DNA of 64,000 nt from JABDII01 sp963815325 (GTDB lineage: Bacteria; Gemmatimonadota; Gemmatimonadetes; Gemmatimonadales; GWC2-71-9), in NCBI GenBank assembly GCA_963815325.1, contig CAWFGG010000001.1, forward strand, positions 124,001 to 188,000, read 5' to 3'. The number at the start of each line of letters is the position of its first letter. Position 1 is the first letter of the stretch. Shown here one piece after another: positions 17,768-26,220 of the stretch. The notes under the pieces are model-generated. The model was not told the origin of the DNA and made no database searches. It saw only the letters and a list, made by a program, of their open reading frames with translations. The translations under genes and the position numbers were made by a program.

Positions 17768-19471
17768 TCAATTGCGGCGCCGACTCCCGCCCCCGGACGA
17801 GGCGGCTCCGCTCCGACTCGGGGCCCGGCCCTGGCTCACGGAACCGCGACTCGATGAGCCACGGCTACTCGGCGCGCGCGACACCGATGGCGTTGGACGC
17901 GACACCGAGGGTCGGCTCACCGCCCGGCCCTGACTCGGAGCGCTGGCCCGCGCCGGCGTGCTCGCCCGCGGCCGTGAAGCCGCACGAGTGGTGCTCGTGG
18001 TCCTCGTCTGGGGGCGGGACACCGCGCGGGACGTCGCCGCCGCTTCCCGACCCGTTACCACCCGGCGTGCCGGGGAGGTGCGATCCGCGGTCGTCCACCA
18101 ATCGCTGGTCCGGCGCTCGGCCTGGGTCACGCGCCGCCCGGAGGAGTTGGTCCGTGCTGGAGCGGCCTGACTAGGCTGGGCCCGCCGGGGCTCGGCCCGG
18201 CTCGGCGTCGAACGCTGGGGTGTCGCCCGCCGGGGCTCGACGTTGCGAGGCTCGGCCCGGTTCGGCGTTGTACGTTGGGGCGTCGCCCGCCGTGGCTCGA
18301 CCTTGCGAGGCTCGGCCCGGTTCGGGGTGGTCCGCTGCGGCGTTGCACGCCGTGGCTCGGCACCCTTCGTGGTGGTCGGCCGGCTCGATTGAGGAGCGAC
18401 TCTCCGACCATTCTCCGACTGTACCCGGCGGGCTTCGGAATTCCGGTCGGCTGGCGCCACCCGCCTCACCTGGGCATCGCGAGATCGCTGAATCGAGGGG
18501 CGCTGTCCAGTCGACAGGTCCACGCTCCGACGCCGGTAATCCACCAAGTTGGTAGTGACCCGGCTCTGGCTCTGATTCCGGGTATCGATCGCGCGCCTGT
18601 TGCGGCTGTTGTCCGCAAATCGATTATCCCGGAATCGGTCATCCTTGAACCGATAAGGGTTCTGGTAGCGCGGCCAGGACGAACGATAGCCGTAGCCGTA
18701 GCCGTAATACCCCGGGTAGTAGGACGTCGGGTAGTAGTAGGTTGGGTAGTAGTACCCTGGATAGTAGTAGCGCGGCGAGTAGTACCACGGGTCGTAGTAC
18801 CACGGGTCATAGTAGCCGCTTCCGAGGCCGATCCCGATATGGATCCCGGTGCCGTAGTAACGCGAGCCGCAGTAATAGCAGCCGCTGTAGTAAGGATCCC
18901 AATAATCCCACGACGAGTGGAACACCGAGGGATACGCGTACTGCACCGGCTCGAGAATCTCGTAATACACCACGTCGTAGTCGAACCCGGCGCTGGATCC
19001 CATCCGCTGGATGATCTCGGTGAGCTCAGCTTCGGCATCCGAGGCGATGTCGGACACTCGCAGGTTTCGATAGTCCCAGTGATCGCCCACCACGAAGTCG
19101 GTCACGCGGAATGGGTCGATCGAGACCGCCGCAAGCACGGTCCCCGTCCCATTCGACTGCTCGATGTAGAACGACTCCCGATCGCCCCTACTCCGCACTT
19201 CATAGGTCTTTCCTGCGCGGACGTAGTTGTCGTCGTTGGGATCGAGGGGGAACAGGACGCGCACCCGACCCTCGGGGTCGGCATGGAGTACCACTAGATA
19301 TCCGTCGCGGTCGGTCCGGACTTCGACCCGGGCCTTATCGCCCCGCTGGTAATGGCCGCCCTGATTGAGCGAGATTCGAATCGGCGGGTCGCCCTGAATG
19401 GCGCTACCGAGTGCCGGCGCTGCCGTAAGGGCAACCGGAACGAGAATGGACATGAGTGCCGAGGCTAACAT
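17768..19471 (-). CDS. Exported DUF4384-domain protein with Tyr-rich and Arg/Pro-rich low-complexity regions
   Basis: A 567-residue secreted or periplasmic protein. A signal peptide (to about residue 25, cleaved after GSA) precedes a DUF4384-like domain (IRISLNQGGHYQRGDKARVEV, then HADPEGRVRVLFPLDPND). After that comes a tyrosine-rich segment of YYP/WYY repeats (about 200-265). Further on are three imperfect repeats of RRATPQRTTPNRAEPR with KVEP/NVEP linkers, and a long Ser/Arg/Pro/Ala tail ending SGGGSRRRN. ATG 19471 follows GGGAGG by four to five bases. Highly basic and probably unstructured in the C-terminal half. It may coat or bind polymers at the surface; no function is known. Confidence 0.85.
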   Translation of the reverse strand: MLASALMSILVPVALTAAPALGSAIQGDPPIRISLNQGGHYQRGDKARVEVRTDRDGYLVVLHADPEGRVRVLFPLDPNDDNYVRAGKTYEVRSRGDRESFYIEQSNGTGTVLAAVSIDPFRVTDFVVGDHWDYRNLRVSDIASDAEAELTEIIQRMGSSAGFDYDVVYYEILEPVQYAYPSVFHSSWDYWDPYYSGCYYCGSRYYGTGIHIGIGLGSGYYDPWYYDPWYYSPRYYYPGYYYPTYYYPTSYYPGYYGYGYGYRSSWPRYQNPYRFKDDRFRDNRFADNSRNRRAIDTRNQSQSRVTTNLVDYRRRSVDLSTGQRPSIQRSRDAQVRRVAPADRNSEARRVQSENGRRVAPQSSRPTTTKGAEPRRATPQRTTPNRAEPRKVEPRRATPQRTTPNRAEPRNVEPRRATPQRSTPSRAEPRRAQPSQAAPARTNSSGRRVTQAERRTSDWWTTADRTSPARRVVTGREAAATSRAVSRPQTRTTSTTRAASRPRASTPARASAPSQGRAVSRPSVSRPTPSVSRAPSSRGSSSRGSVSQGRAPSRSGAASSGGGSRRRN

Positions 19472-19504
19472 CGTTCCTCCCGGCGAAGGCAAGAAAGACA
19501 ACAT

Positions 19505-19580
19505 CCTACTGTCTGAAGAGAGCTAGGACCGTGCCAATATTTAATCTATTGTAATACAACAACTTAGATATATGAACCGC
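19505..19580 (-). promoter_or_regulatory. AT-rich promoter region of the DUF4384 gene
   Basis: The stretch just upstream of the DUF4384 gene is markedly AT-rich for this GC-rich window. On the minus strand it contains TTCATA, 17 bases, then TACAAT, a plausible sigma-70-type pair, and other TAAATA-like hexamers. Sites are inferred from spacing and resemblance only. Confidence 0.35.
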
Positions 19581-19639
19581 CGTCGATTTGTCCCACTTGG
19601 GGGACGTCCGGTCTACCCGGAGCAACACTGGATGATGCC

Positions 19640-20059
19640 TCAATCCTGGCGGATTTCCCGGCCCCCTGCCCAGCGATGCCAGTACATCCGCATTTCCGTG
19701 ATCTTGGCATCGCGGGTCTCGCAGAACAGTGCCCCTCGGGCATCCACCCATTCGCCGGTCCGGCGGCGGCGGAAAACGAACTTGAATTCGGCCGAAAACC
19801 ACGGGCCGACCGTGAAGACCTCGCCGGAGCTAAATCGGCCCTCTGATTGATGATAGCCTATGTCTCGCCAGTATTCGCGGATGGCTCCGATCCCCGTCCT
19901 GGGCCGGGCGAACGGGGTCTCCCGGAAGAGTGCCTCGTCATCGAAGACCGACGCCAGGAGATCGATGTCCTGTTTGGCCCACCCCTTGCCAAAAGTGTCG
20001 ACCAGCGATCGCCCCAATGCAGCCGTATCAATCGCTTCGTTCGGTGATGGTGCGGCCAC
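19640..20059 (-). CDS. SnoaL/NTF2-like domain protein
   Basis: A 139-residue cytoplasmic protein with an NTF2-like fold. It contains DTFGKGWAKQDIDLLASVFDDEALF (helix and first strand), EYWRDIGYHQSEGRF, then a beta-rich half ending EMRMYWHRWAGG. Family members are small-molecule-binding or isomerase-like; substrate unknown. GTG 20059 is chosen because GGAG lies seven bases upstream; a start at 20164 would overlap the divergent gene. It is divergent from the TPR/GH gene and separate from the DUF4384 gene. Confidence 0.75.
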   Translation of the reverse strand: MAAPSPNEAIDTAALGRSLVDTFGKGWAKQDIDLLASVFDDEALFRETPFARPRTGIGAIREYWRDIGYHQSEGRFSSGEVFTVGPWFSAEFKFVFRRRRTGEWVDARGALFCETRDAKITEMRMYWHRWAGGREIRQD

Positions 20060-20109
20060 ACGCGTGCTCCGGCTGGAGGGCCTCGACGGCCCGGGACCAA
20101 TTGTTACGG

Positions 20110-22775
20110 ATGACTTGGAAACTACATCCCGCCGCCCTACTCGCCATTGCCCTCGGTCTGACACCGGTCAGCGCCGGTATTGCCCAGGACACAGCCTGCC
20201 CTCCCGCAACCCATCGGCTCATCGCCTTGGCCTGGCCGGCATTCCGGACGGACTCGATCGGAACGGCCGATCAATGGTTCGCCGCGGCTCGCACCCTGTG
20301 CCCCACAAGCGTTGAGGCCACAGTGGGACTCGGATTTACCAGCCTTCGCCTAGGCCGGGCCGCCTGGGCCGACTCGCTGTTCCGGCGCGCGGTCTCGCTC
20401 GACAGCTCGAGCGTGGACGGCTGGATGGGGCTGGCCTTCTCCTCCGAACGAAAGGGCGATTTGACCGCGGCCGTCGGGGCAGCTGCCCGGGTGCTCACCC
20501 TAGACCCGCAGCACCAGGAGGCCATCGCTCTCCGCAGTCGGTTAGATCCTGACTGGAATCGTCCGGCCATCCGCCCCAAACCACGGTCGGAGCGCCTCCA
20601 ACTTCCGGCGCGAACCCAGGCCACACGCTTCGAAGTGCTGCAGGATTCGACCTGGACGCCGCTGTACATCCGAGGGGTCAATCTCGGCGTGGCTCTTCCG
20701 GGCAAGTTTCCATCTCAGTTCCCGATGGATTCGGCGGTCTACGCCGGCTGGCTCGACACCCTGGCCACCATGCACGCCAACGCCGTGCGAGTGTACACCA
20801 TTTTGCCGCCCGCGTTCTATCGAGCCCTTCGGGCCTGGAACGCGACACACCCCGACCAAGTCCTCTGGCTGATTCACGGCGTCTGGACCGAGTTGCCACC
20901 GGACCACGACTTCAACCATCCGGAGTGGATGCTCGCGTTTCGACGGGAGATGGAGCGCGTCGTCGATGTGATTCACGGCTCGACGGAGCTTGCGCCACGC
21001 CCGGGACATGCCAGCGGCAAGTACGACGCCGACGTGTCGGCGTGGACGCTGGCGTACATAATCGGTCGCGAGTGGGAGCCGTTCGCGGTGCGGGCCTTCG
21101 ACGAGCGGCATCCCGAGGTCCGCTCATATGCGGGTCGCTACCTCCAGGTGGCTCAGGGCGCTGCCGCGGATATCTGGATGGCCGAGCAATGCGACTACCT
21201 CTTGGGCTATGAAGTCGACAGCTACAACGCGCTCCGCCCGATCGCCTATACCAACTGGCCGACGTTGGACCCGCTCGATCATCCTACCGAGCCAAACACT
21301 GCCGAGGAGCTGGCCTGGCGGGAAGCGGTGGGACGTCCGGCCAAATACATCCGGCAGGAGTACGAGAACGATGCGATCGGGCTCGATGCCACCCGGGTTC
21401 ACCCAACCGCAGCCAATCCCGCCGGGTGGTTCGCCAGCTATCATGCCTACCCCTACTATCCCGACTTCATGCTGTACGACCGCCGCTACAATCGCGCGGC
21501 GTCGTCCGAAGGACGGTCGAACTACTTCGGCTATCTCGAGCGGCTCATCAATTATCACGCCGGCATCCCGGTCGTGATCGCGGAATACGGCGTTCCCTCG
21601 AGTCGTGGTATGGCGCACCTCCAGCCGCAGGGGTGGCATCACGGCGGTCACGATGAGGTTGAGATGGCTGCCATCGACGCCAGACTCACCCGCGAAATCG
21701 AGGAGAGCGGAGCGGCGGGGGGCATCTTGTTCGCCTGGATCGATGAGTGGTTCAAGCGCAACTGGGCCGTCATCGACCTCGAGATCCCGGCCAGCCATAC
21801 CCCACGCTGGCTCAACGTGATGGATGCCGAGCAGCAATATGGAATCCTCGGCATGTACGCGGGCAAGGCGGAGGAGACTCCGGTCTTGGGGGGCGATGCT
21901 CAGCGCTGGCGCACCCTACCCATCGTGCAGCAGAGCGATTCGGTGGCCGGCGATTCTGTGCTCACGGTCCGTGTGGGGAGTGACGAAGCGTTTCTCTACC
22001 TGGCGCTCGAATTGCCGGCATGGCTCGAGGGGCCATTCCCGTGGGATTCCTTGGGACTCTTCATTGCGCTCGACACCTATCGGGCTGATCTGGGACAACA
22101 TCGTCTTCCTGACGGGCTTGTCCGGAGTGACGTCGGCTTCGAGTTCCTGGTGGACCTCGACTCGACCGGCCGGGGACAGCTCCGGGTAGTTCCGGAGTAC
22201 AACCCCTACCTCGGACCGGAAGCCATCGTCGACGGCGATGAACGCGGTGCGTTCTACCGGCGCCCAATCCGCACGGTATCCCGATACGATGGGACATTCG
22301 AGCCACTCTTCGTCATTACCAACCGAGCCCGGTTCGCCCGGGATGGCACCTTCTTCCCAGCCACGGCCTATCCGCGTGGAGACCTTCGATACGGCACGGA
22401 ACAGGCGTCTACCTTGTCCGATTGGTACGTCGACGAAGCCTCGCGACTGGTGGAAGTCCGTCTGCCATGGGCGCTCTTGAACGTGACCGATCCCTTCGAA
22501 TGCACGAGTGCGTATACGAAGAAAATGTCGACACCTCGATGGCGAATCCTCCCTTCGGGACGTCGCAGTCGGACGGCCTCCGCCTGGGTGCCATGGTGTA
22601 CCGTAAGGGCGGCCAGCCGGCGGTCGTGGCCGCCGCGCCATCGCTCACCTGGCCGGCACGATGGGAAGCGGACCGATTCGTCACACGGGCGTGGGAGACC
22701 TGGTCGGAACCGACGTATCACCAGCGTCTCAAACCCGTCTACTTCACCCTGAAGGCGTTATGGGAAACCCAATGA
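20110..22775 (+). CDS. Exported TPR plus glycoside-hydrolase-like (TIM-barrel) protein, one frameshift near the 3' end
   Basis: About 888 residues. A signal peptide (to AQD, ~residue 27) is followed by a TPR-like region (~45-140). A TIM-barrel domain then runs from YIRGVNLGVALPGKFPSQF through HANAVRVYTI to PVVIAEYGVPSSRG, with the glutamate of IAEYG as candidate nucleophile, and GILFAWIDEWFKRNW. A C-terminal beta-rich part follows. In frame the sequence is normal to DPFE near 22,500; from there the conserved continuation (CVYEENVDTSMANPPFG...VYFTLKALWETQ) is in another frame, implying one missing base. That frame's stop overlaps the next gene's ATG as ATGA, which supports it. Substrate unknown; a GH2/GH5-like polysaccharide enzyme is possible. 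Confidence 0.78.
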
Positions 22776-24334
22776 GAGTCGCAGGTCTCTTCATTGCAGC
22801 AGCCCTGGCTGGTGCCACGAACCTCGCGGCACAGGTTGGCCAGGGTGATGCGGCCTGGGCTGCCGGACGCTACCGGGAAGCCAGCGCGGCCTATCACCAG
22901 GCCTTGACCGACGACCCGGGGCAGGTCCGTGCCAATTACCGCTTGGCAATCTTGGCGTCGTGGGAGAACCGATTGGATTCGGCCCTGGTCCTCATCCAGC
23001 GAGCCCGGGAGATGGAGCAGGACGATCCTGACGTGCGCTTTGCCGAGGCGCTCATCCTCTCATGGTCCAGCCGATACGACGAGGCCATCGCCAAGTACGA
23101 CAGTCTCCTCGGCGCCTTCCCCGGCATGCACGAAGCCGAGCTTGGACGCGCCCGCACCCTGTCCTGGGCCGATCGCATTCCAGATGCGGACCGGGCCTAT
23201 CTGGCCATGCTCGAGCGCGACCCGAACGACCTCGATGCGCTCGCGGGACGGGCTCAGCTCGCCGCGTGGCAAGGCGATTACCAGACGGCCACGGCCCGGT
23301 ATGACGAGATCCTCGAGCGTGCGCCGACCAATGTGACGGCCAACGTCGGCCTCGGGCGGGTGCATTACTACCAGGGGCAATCACGCAGAGCAATCGACTA
23401 TCTCGAACGGGCCAAGGCTCTCGAGCCAAACAATCGAGAAGTGCAGGAGTTGTACACGACGATTCGGGCTGAGATCCGCCCGCAGGTCACCATCACGGCG
23501 ACATGGTCCGACGACTCGGATGACAACTCCAACTGGTGGCAGGATCTCAAGGGATCCTACTTGCTGGCCGACGGGGTTACCGGTTTCGGGTCGGTCGGAT
23601 TGCTGCAGGCGAGCGACCCGCTCCGGAGCGCGAGCCGCACCATGGGCGAGGTGGGAGCAACCGTCACGCGGGGTAGCTACCGCGTCACCGGCGCGGTCGG
23701 CCTCCGCCGGCTCGCTCCCGATGGCGCGTCTTCCCGAAGCAGCGGAAGTTATCGTCTCGGGACCATGTACCGTCCGTCGCGACGGGTGTCCGGCGGGCTC
23801 GGCTTCGCCCACTACCCCTTCGATGAAACTGCCAACCTGATCGGCCGCGATCTCGATATCGACCAACTCGATGCCACCCTCGACATCGGATTGACGGAGA
23901 CGCTCTCGCTGAGCGCGGGCGGTGGGGCGGCGTGGGTGTCGGACGACAACAGCCGGGTGGCTGCAGTGCTTGCTCTCACGCAGACGATCCGGAAGCAGTT
24001 CTTTGTCGGGGCGTTCGGCCGGGTCCTGGCCTACGATGCGCAGGCCCCGGGCTACTTCACGCCGGATCGCTTTACCGTCGTCGAAATGCGCGGCGGGTAT
24101 TCGGCCGCGTGGCACGGCTGGAGCACCCGGGTGAGCGGCGGCCTGGGCCTTCAGCAGGTCGGTAAGGGCAGCGACACCCAGAGCGAGTGGCACGCGGAAA
24201 TGCGGATCTCCCGCAACTGGGCCGCGATCGATCAGGTGGAAGTGTTCGGATCCATTACCAACAGCGCGGTGAGTTCCACCACGGGGGCGTTTCGATACGG
24301 GACGGTCGGCGCCAGCGTCCGGCTCGGACTGTAA
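22772..24334 (+). CDS. TPR outer-membrane beta-barrel protein
   Basis: A 520-residue exported protein. A signal peptide (to AAQ, ~residue 20) precedes about six TPR-type helical repeats (~22-235), with typical tokens such as AAYHQALTDDPGQVRANYRLA and AIDYLERAKALEPNN. From ~240 onward alternating beta-strands ending in GASVRLGL suggest a C-terminal outer-membrane beta-barrel (YaiO/PgaA-like architecture). ATG 22772 overlaps the stop of the TPR/GH gene (ATGA), so the pair is translationally coupled; the upstream extension to 22661 is that gene's reading. Together they resemble the secretion and modification part of an exopolysaccharide system, but no synthase is nearby. Confidence 0.83.
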   Translation: MRVAGLFIAAALAGATNLAAQVGQGDAAWAAGRYREASAAYHQALTDDPGQVRANYRLAILASWENRLDSALVLIQRAREMEQDDPDVRFAEALILSWSSRYDEAIAKYDSLLGAFPGMHEAELGRARTLSWADRIPDADRAYLAMLERDPNDLDALAGRAQLAAWQGDYQTATARYDEILERAPTNVTANVGLGRVHYYQGQSRRAIDYLERAKALEPNNREVQELYTTIRAEIRPQVTITATWSDDSDDNSNWWQDLKGSYLLADGVTGFGSVGLLQASDPLRSASRTMGEVGATVTRGSYRVTGAVGLRRLAPDGASSRSSGSYRLGTMYRPSRRVSGGLGFAHYPFDETANLIGRDLDIDQLDATLDIGLTETLSLSAGGGAAWVSDDNSRVAAVLALTQTIRKQFFVGAFGRVLAYDAQAPGYFTPDRFTVVEMRGGYSAAWHGWSTRVSGGLGLQQVGKGSDTQSEWHAEMRISRNWAAIDQVEVFGSITNSAVSSTTGAFRYGTVGASVRLGL

Positions 24335-24444
24335 CAGCCGTGGGGGGGGTGATTAGTGCAGTCTGTTGCGTTCTGCGAGATGCGGCGGGCGGCCCGCAGT
24401 GGGGTAAAGGTGACCCAGCTCACATGGAGATGGGGGTCAAACGT

Positions 24445-24462
24445 CCAATGAGGCCTCATTGG
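24445..24462. promoter_or_regulatory. 18-bp perfect palindrome (possible operator)
   Basis: CCAATGAGGCCTCATTGG is a perfect palindrome with no spacer, in the 245-base gap upstream of the OMP gene at 24.6 kb. About 60 bases further a second small hairpin occurs (GAGAGGA, three bases, TCCTCTC). A regulator-binding dyad is possible; no regulator is encoded next to it. Nothing else is seen in the gap. Confidence 0.4.
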
Positions 24463-24579
24463 GTGCGGCACGGCGCTTGAGACAGCGTTGCATCTCGACG
24501 GCAGGAGAGGAGGGTCCTCTCTGCCTGGCGTTACGAAGGTCGTCTTGAGCACTTCACACTCTTTTCAGGGAGAGACGCT

Positions 24580-25140
24580 GTGTCGAAATCGAGTCTCGGC
24601 CGCACACTGGCGGCGCTGGTGATGGTGCTGGCCCTGGCCGGCACCACGAACCTCGTGGCACAAAGGGCGAAGATCGGGGTCGGTGGCGGGCCCACCATTC
24701 CCATGGGTGATTTCGGAGATGCCTTCAAGACCGGTTGGCACGGACAGGTCAACGTCCTGTTCGATCTCCCGGCCCTGCCCTTCGACATCCGGGTGGACGG
24801 TCAGTACGGGCAGCACAAGCTCGATGTGAGCGGTTCGGATGCCAAGGCCAAGCTCATTACCGGCATGGTCGGCGCCCAGCTTCCGTTGGGTCCTCCGGGA
24901 TCACCTGCCAAGCCATACCTCACCGGTGGTATTGGCATCACCAATTTTGACTTCGACTCAGGCTCACCAGGCATCAGCGGGAGCTCGAGCGATTTCGTGA
25001 TCGGTGGCGGCGGCGGCGTCACATTCTCCGTAGGGTCCGTCAGCCTGTTTGTCGAGGCCCGGATCATGAATGCCTTCACTGAAGGCAGCAGCACGACGTT
25101 CTTACCGATCACCGGTGGCATCCTGTTCGGCGGGAAGTAG
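24580..25140 (+). CDS. Outer-membrane beta-barrel protein
   Basis: A 186-residue exported protein. A signal peptide ends at NLVAQ (~residue 28); the rest alternates polar and hydrophobic residues in strands with glycine-rich turns, and ends TFLPITGGILFGGK, a form typical of small eight-stranded barrels (OmpW/OmpX-like fold). Start GTG 24580 is preceded by GGGAGAGAC, a usable ribosome-binding site. No ligand is predicted. It is followed by a clear intrinsic terminator, so it is probably monocistronic. Confidence 0.85.
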   Translation: MSKSSLGRTLAALVMVLALAGTTNLVAQRAKIGVGGGPTIPMGDFGDAFKTGWHGQVNVLFDLPALPFDIRVDGQYGQHKLDVSGSDAKAKLITGMVGAQLPLGPPGSPAKPYLTGGIGITNFDFDSGSPGISGSSSDFVIGGGGGVTFSVGSVSLFVEARIMNAFTEGSSTTFLPITGGILFGGK

Positions 25141-25160
25141 CCAGTAGGTCCTCCAGTTGA

Positions 25161-25193
25161 CCGCCGTCTCGTCCCAGACGAGGCGGCGGTTTT
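25161..25193 (+). terminator. Intrinsic terminator after the OMP gene
   Basis: CCGCCGTCTCGT pairs with ACGAGGCGGCGG around a five-base loop with one mismatch, followed directly by TTTTC. It begins 20 bases after the stop of the OMP gene, a textbook rho-independent terminator. Confidence 0.88.
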
Positions 25194-25293
25194 CTTTCCC
25201 CCACACTTCATCCACGGGGGTATCCCCAACACAGGCCACGGGGGGTAGATTTGCCGAAGTGGATGACGCCTTCGCCTGTCTCCCGGACCGCCT

Positions 25294-26196
25294 GTGACTA
25301 CCGACCTGATCATTGATACCGACCCCGGCATCGACGATTGCCTGGCGCTGTTGCTCGCGCTGGCAAGTCCCGAACTCCGCGTCCACGCCATCGTCACGGT
25401 CTACGGCAATACGACACTCGAGAACGCGACCCGAAATGCGCGGGAGATCGTGCGCCGTGCGGGCCGGACAGTTCCCGTCGTGGCCGGATCTGCGGGGCCG
25501 CTCGCGCGACCCTTGGTCACAGCCGCGGAAACCCACGGGGACACGGGATTGGGCTACGCGTCACTCCCCGAGACGGAGTCCGTTGAGCCGGATCCGGAAG
25601 CCTTACTCAACGCGCTAGCACAGCTCGAGGAACCGGCGACACTGGTGACCTTAGGTCCACTCACCAATCTGGCCGCGGCCATTGCGGCCGATCCCGTCCT
25701 GGTGCGCACCCGTATACGCCGCCACCTTGCGATGGCCGGCAATCTGGCGGCGCGGGGCAATACCACACCCCACGGCGAATTCAACGTGTGGTGCGATCCC
25801 GAGGCGGCCGACCGGGTGCTCCGAGCCCACCTCGGCACCCAGTGGGTGGGACTCGACGTGACCCGCCACCTGACGCTCATGGCGGAAGATGTGGAGCGAA
25901 TCAATACGACCGAACGTGACCGCTGGCTCCGCGATGCCCTTCGATTCTATGTGGAATTCCACCGCGACTTCGAGGACTTCGACGGCTGCATCATCAACGA
26001 TCCGTTGGTGATCGCTCAACTGCTCACACCAGGAACCGTGAGCTTCGAGGAGGTCGGCGTTCGCATCCACCTCGGCGAGGGCGACGATCGGGGCCGGATC
26101 GTCGCCGAGGACGACGGCACCCCGACGGCCTTCGCGACCGGAGCGCGACCGGAACACGCCATCGAGCTGCTCCGATCGCGCGTATTTGGCCAGTAG
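25294..26196 (+). CDS. Inosine-uridine preferring nucleoside hydrolase family
   Basis: A 300-residue nucleoside hydrolase that splits ribonucleosides into base and ribose for salvage. The calcium-binding DTDPGIDDCLAL motif is at residues ~8-19; TLGPLTNLA, the His in PHGEFNVWCDPEAA and NDPLVIAQL near the end complete the active-site pattern. Length is normal. GTG 25294 begins the conserved LIIDTDPG block. It runs convergently into the broken feoB. No transporter is adjacent. Confidence 0.92.
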   Translation: MTTDLIIDTDPGIDDCLALLLALASPELRVHAIVTVYGNTTLENATRNAREIVRRAGRTVPVVAGSAGPLARPLVTAAETHGDTGLGYASLPETESVEPDPEALLNALAQLEEPATLVTLGPLTNLAAAIAADPVLVRTRIRRHLAMAGNLAARGNTTPHGEFNVWCDPEAADRVLRAHLGTQWVGLDVTRHLTLMAEDVERINTTERDRWLRDALRFYVEFHRDFEDFDGCIINDPLVIAQLLTPGTVSFEEVGVRIHLGEGDDRGRIVAEDDGTPTAFATGARPEHAIELLRSRVFGQ

Positions 26197-26220
26197 TCGA
26201 GGAAGATCGAGGCGTCGGGC

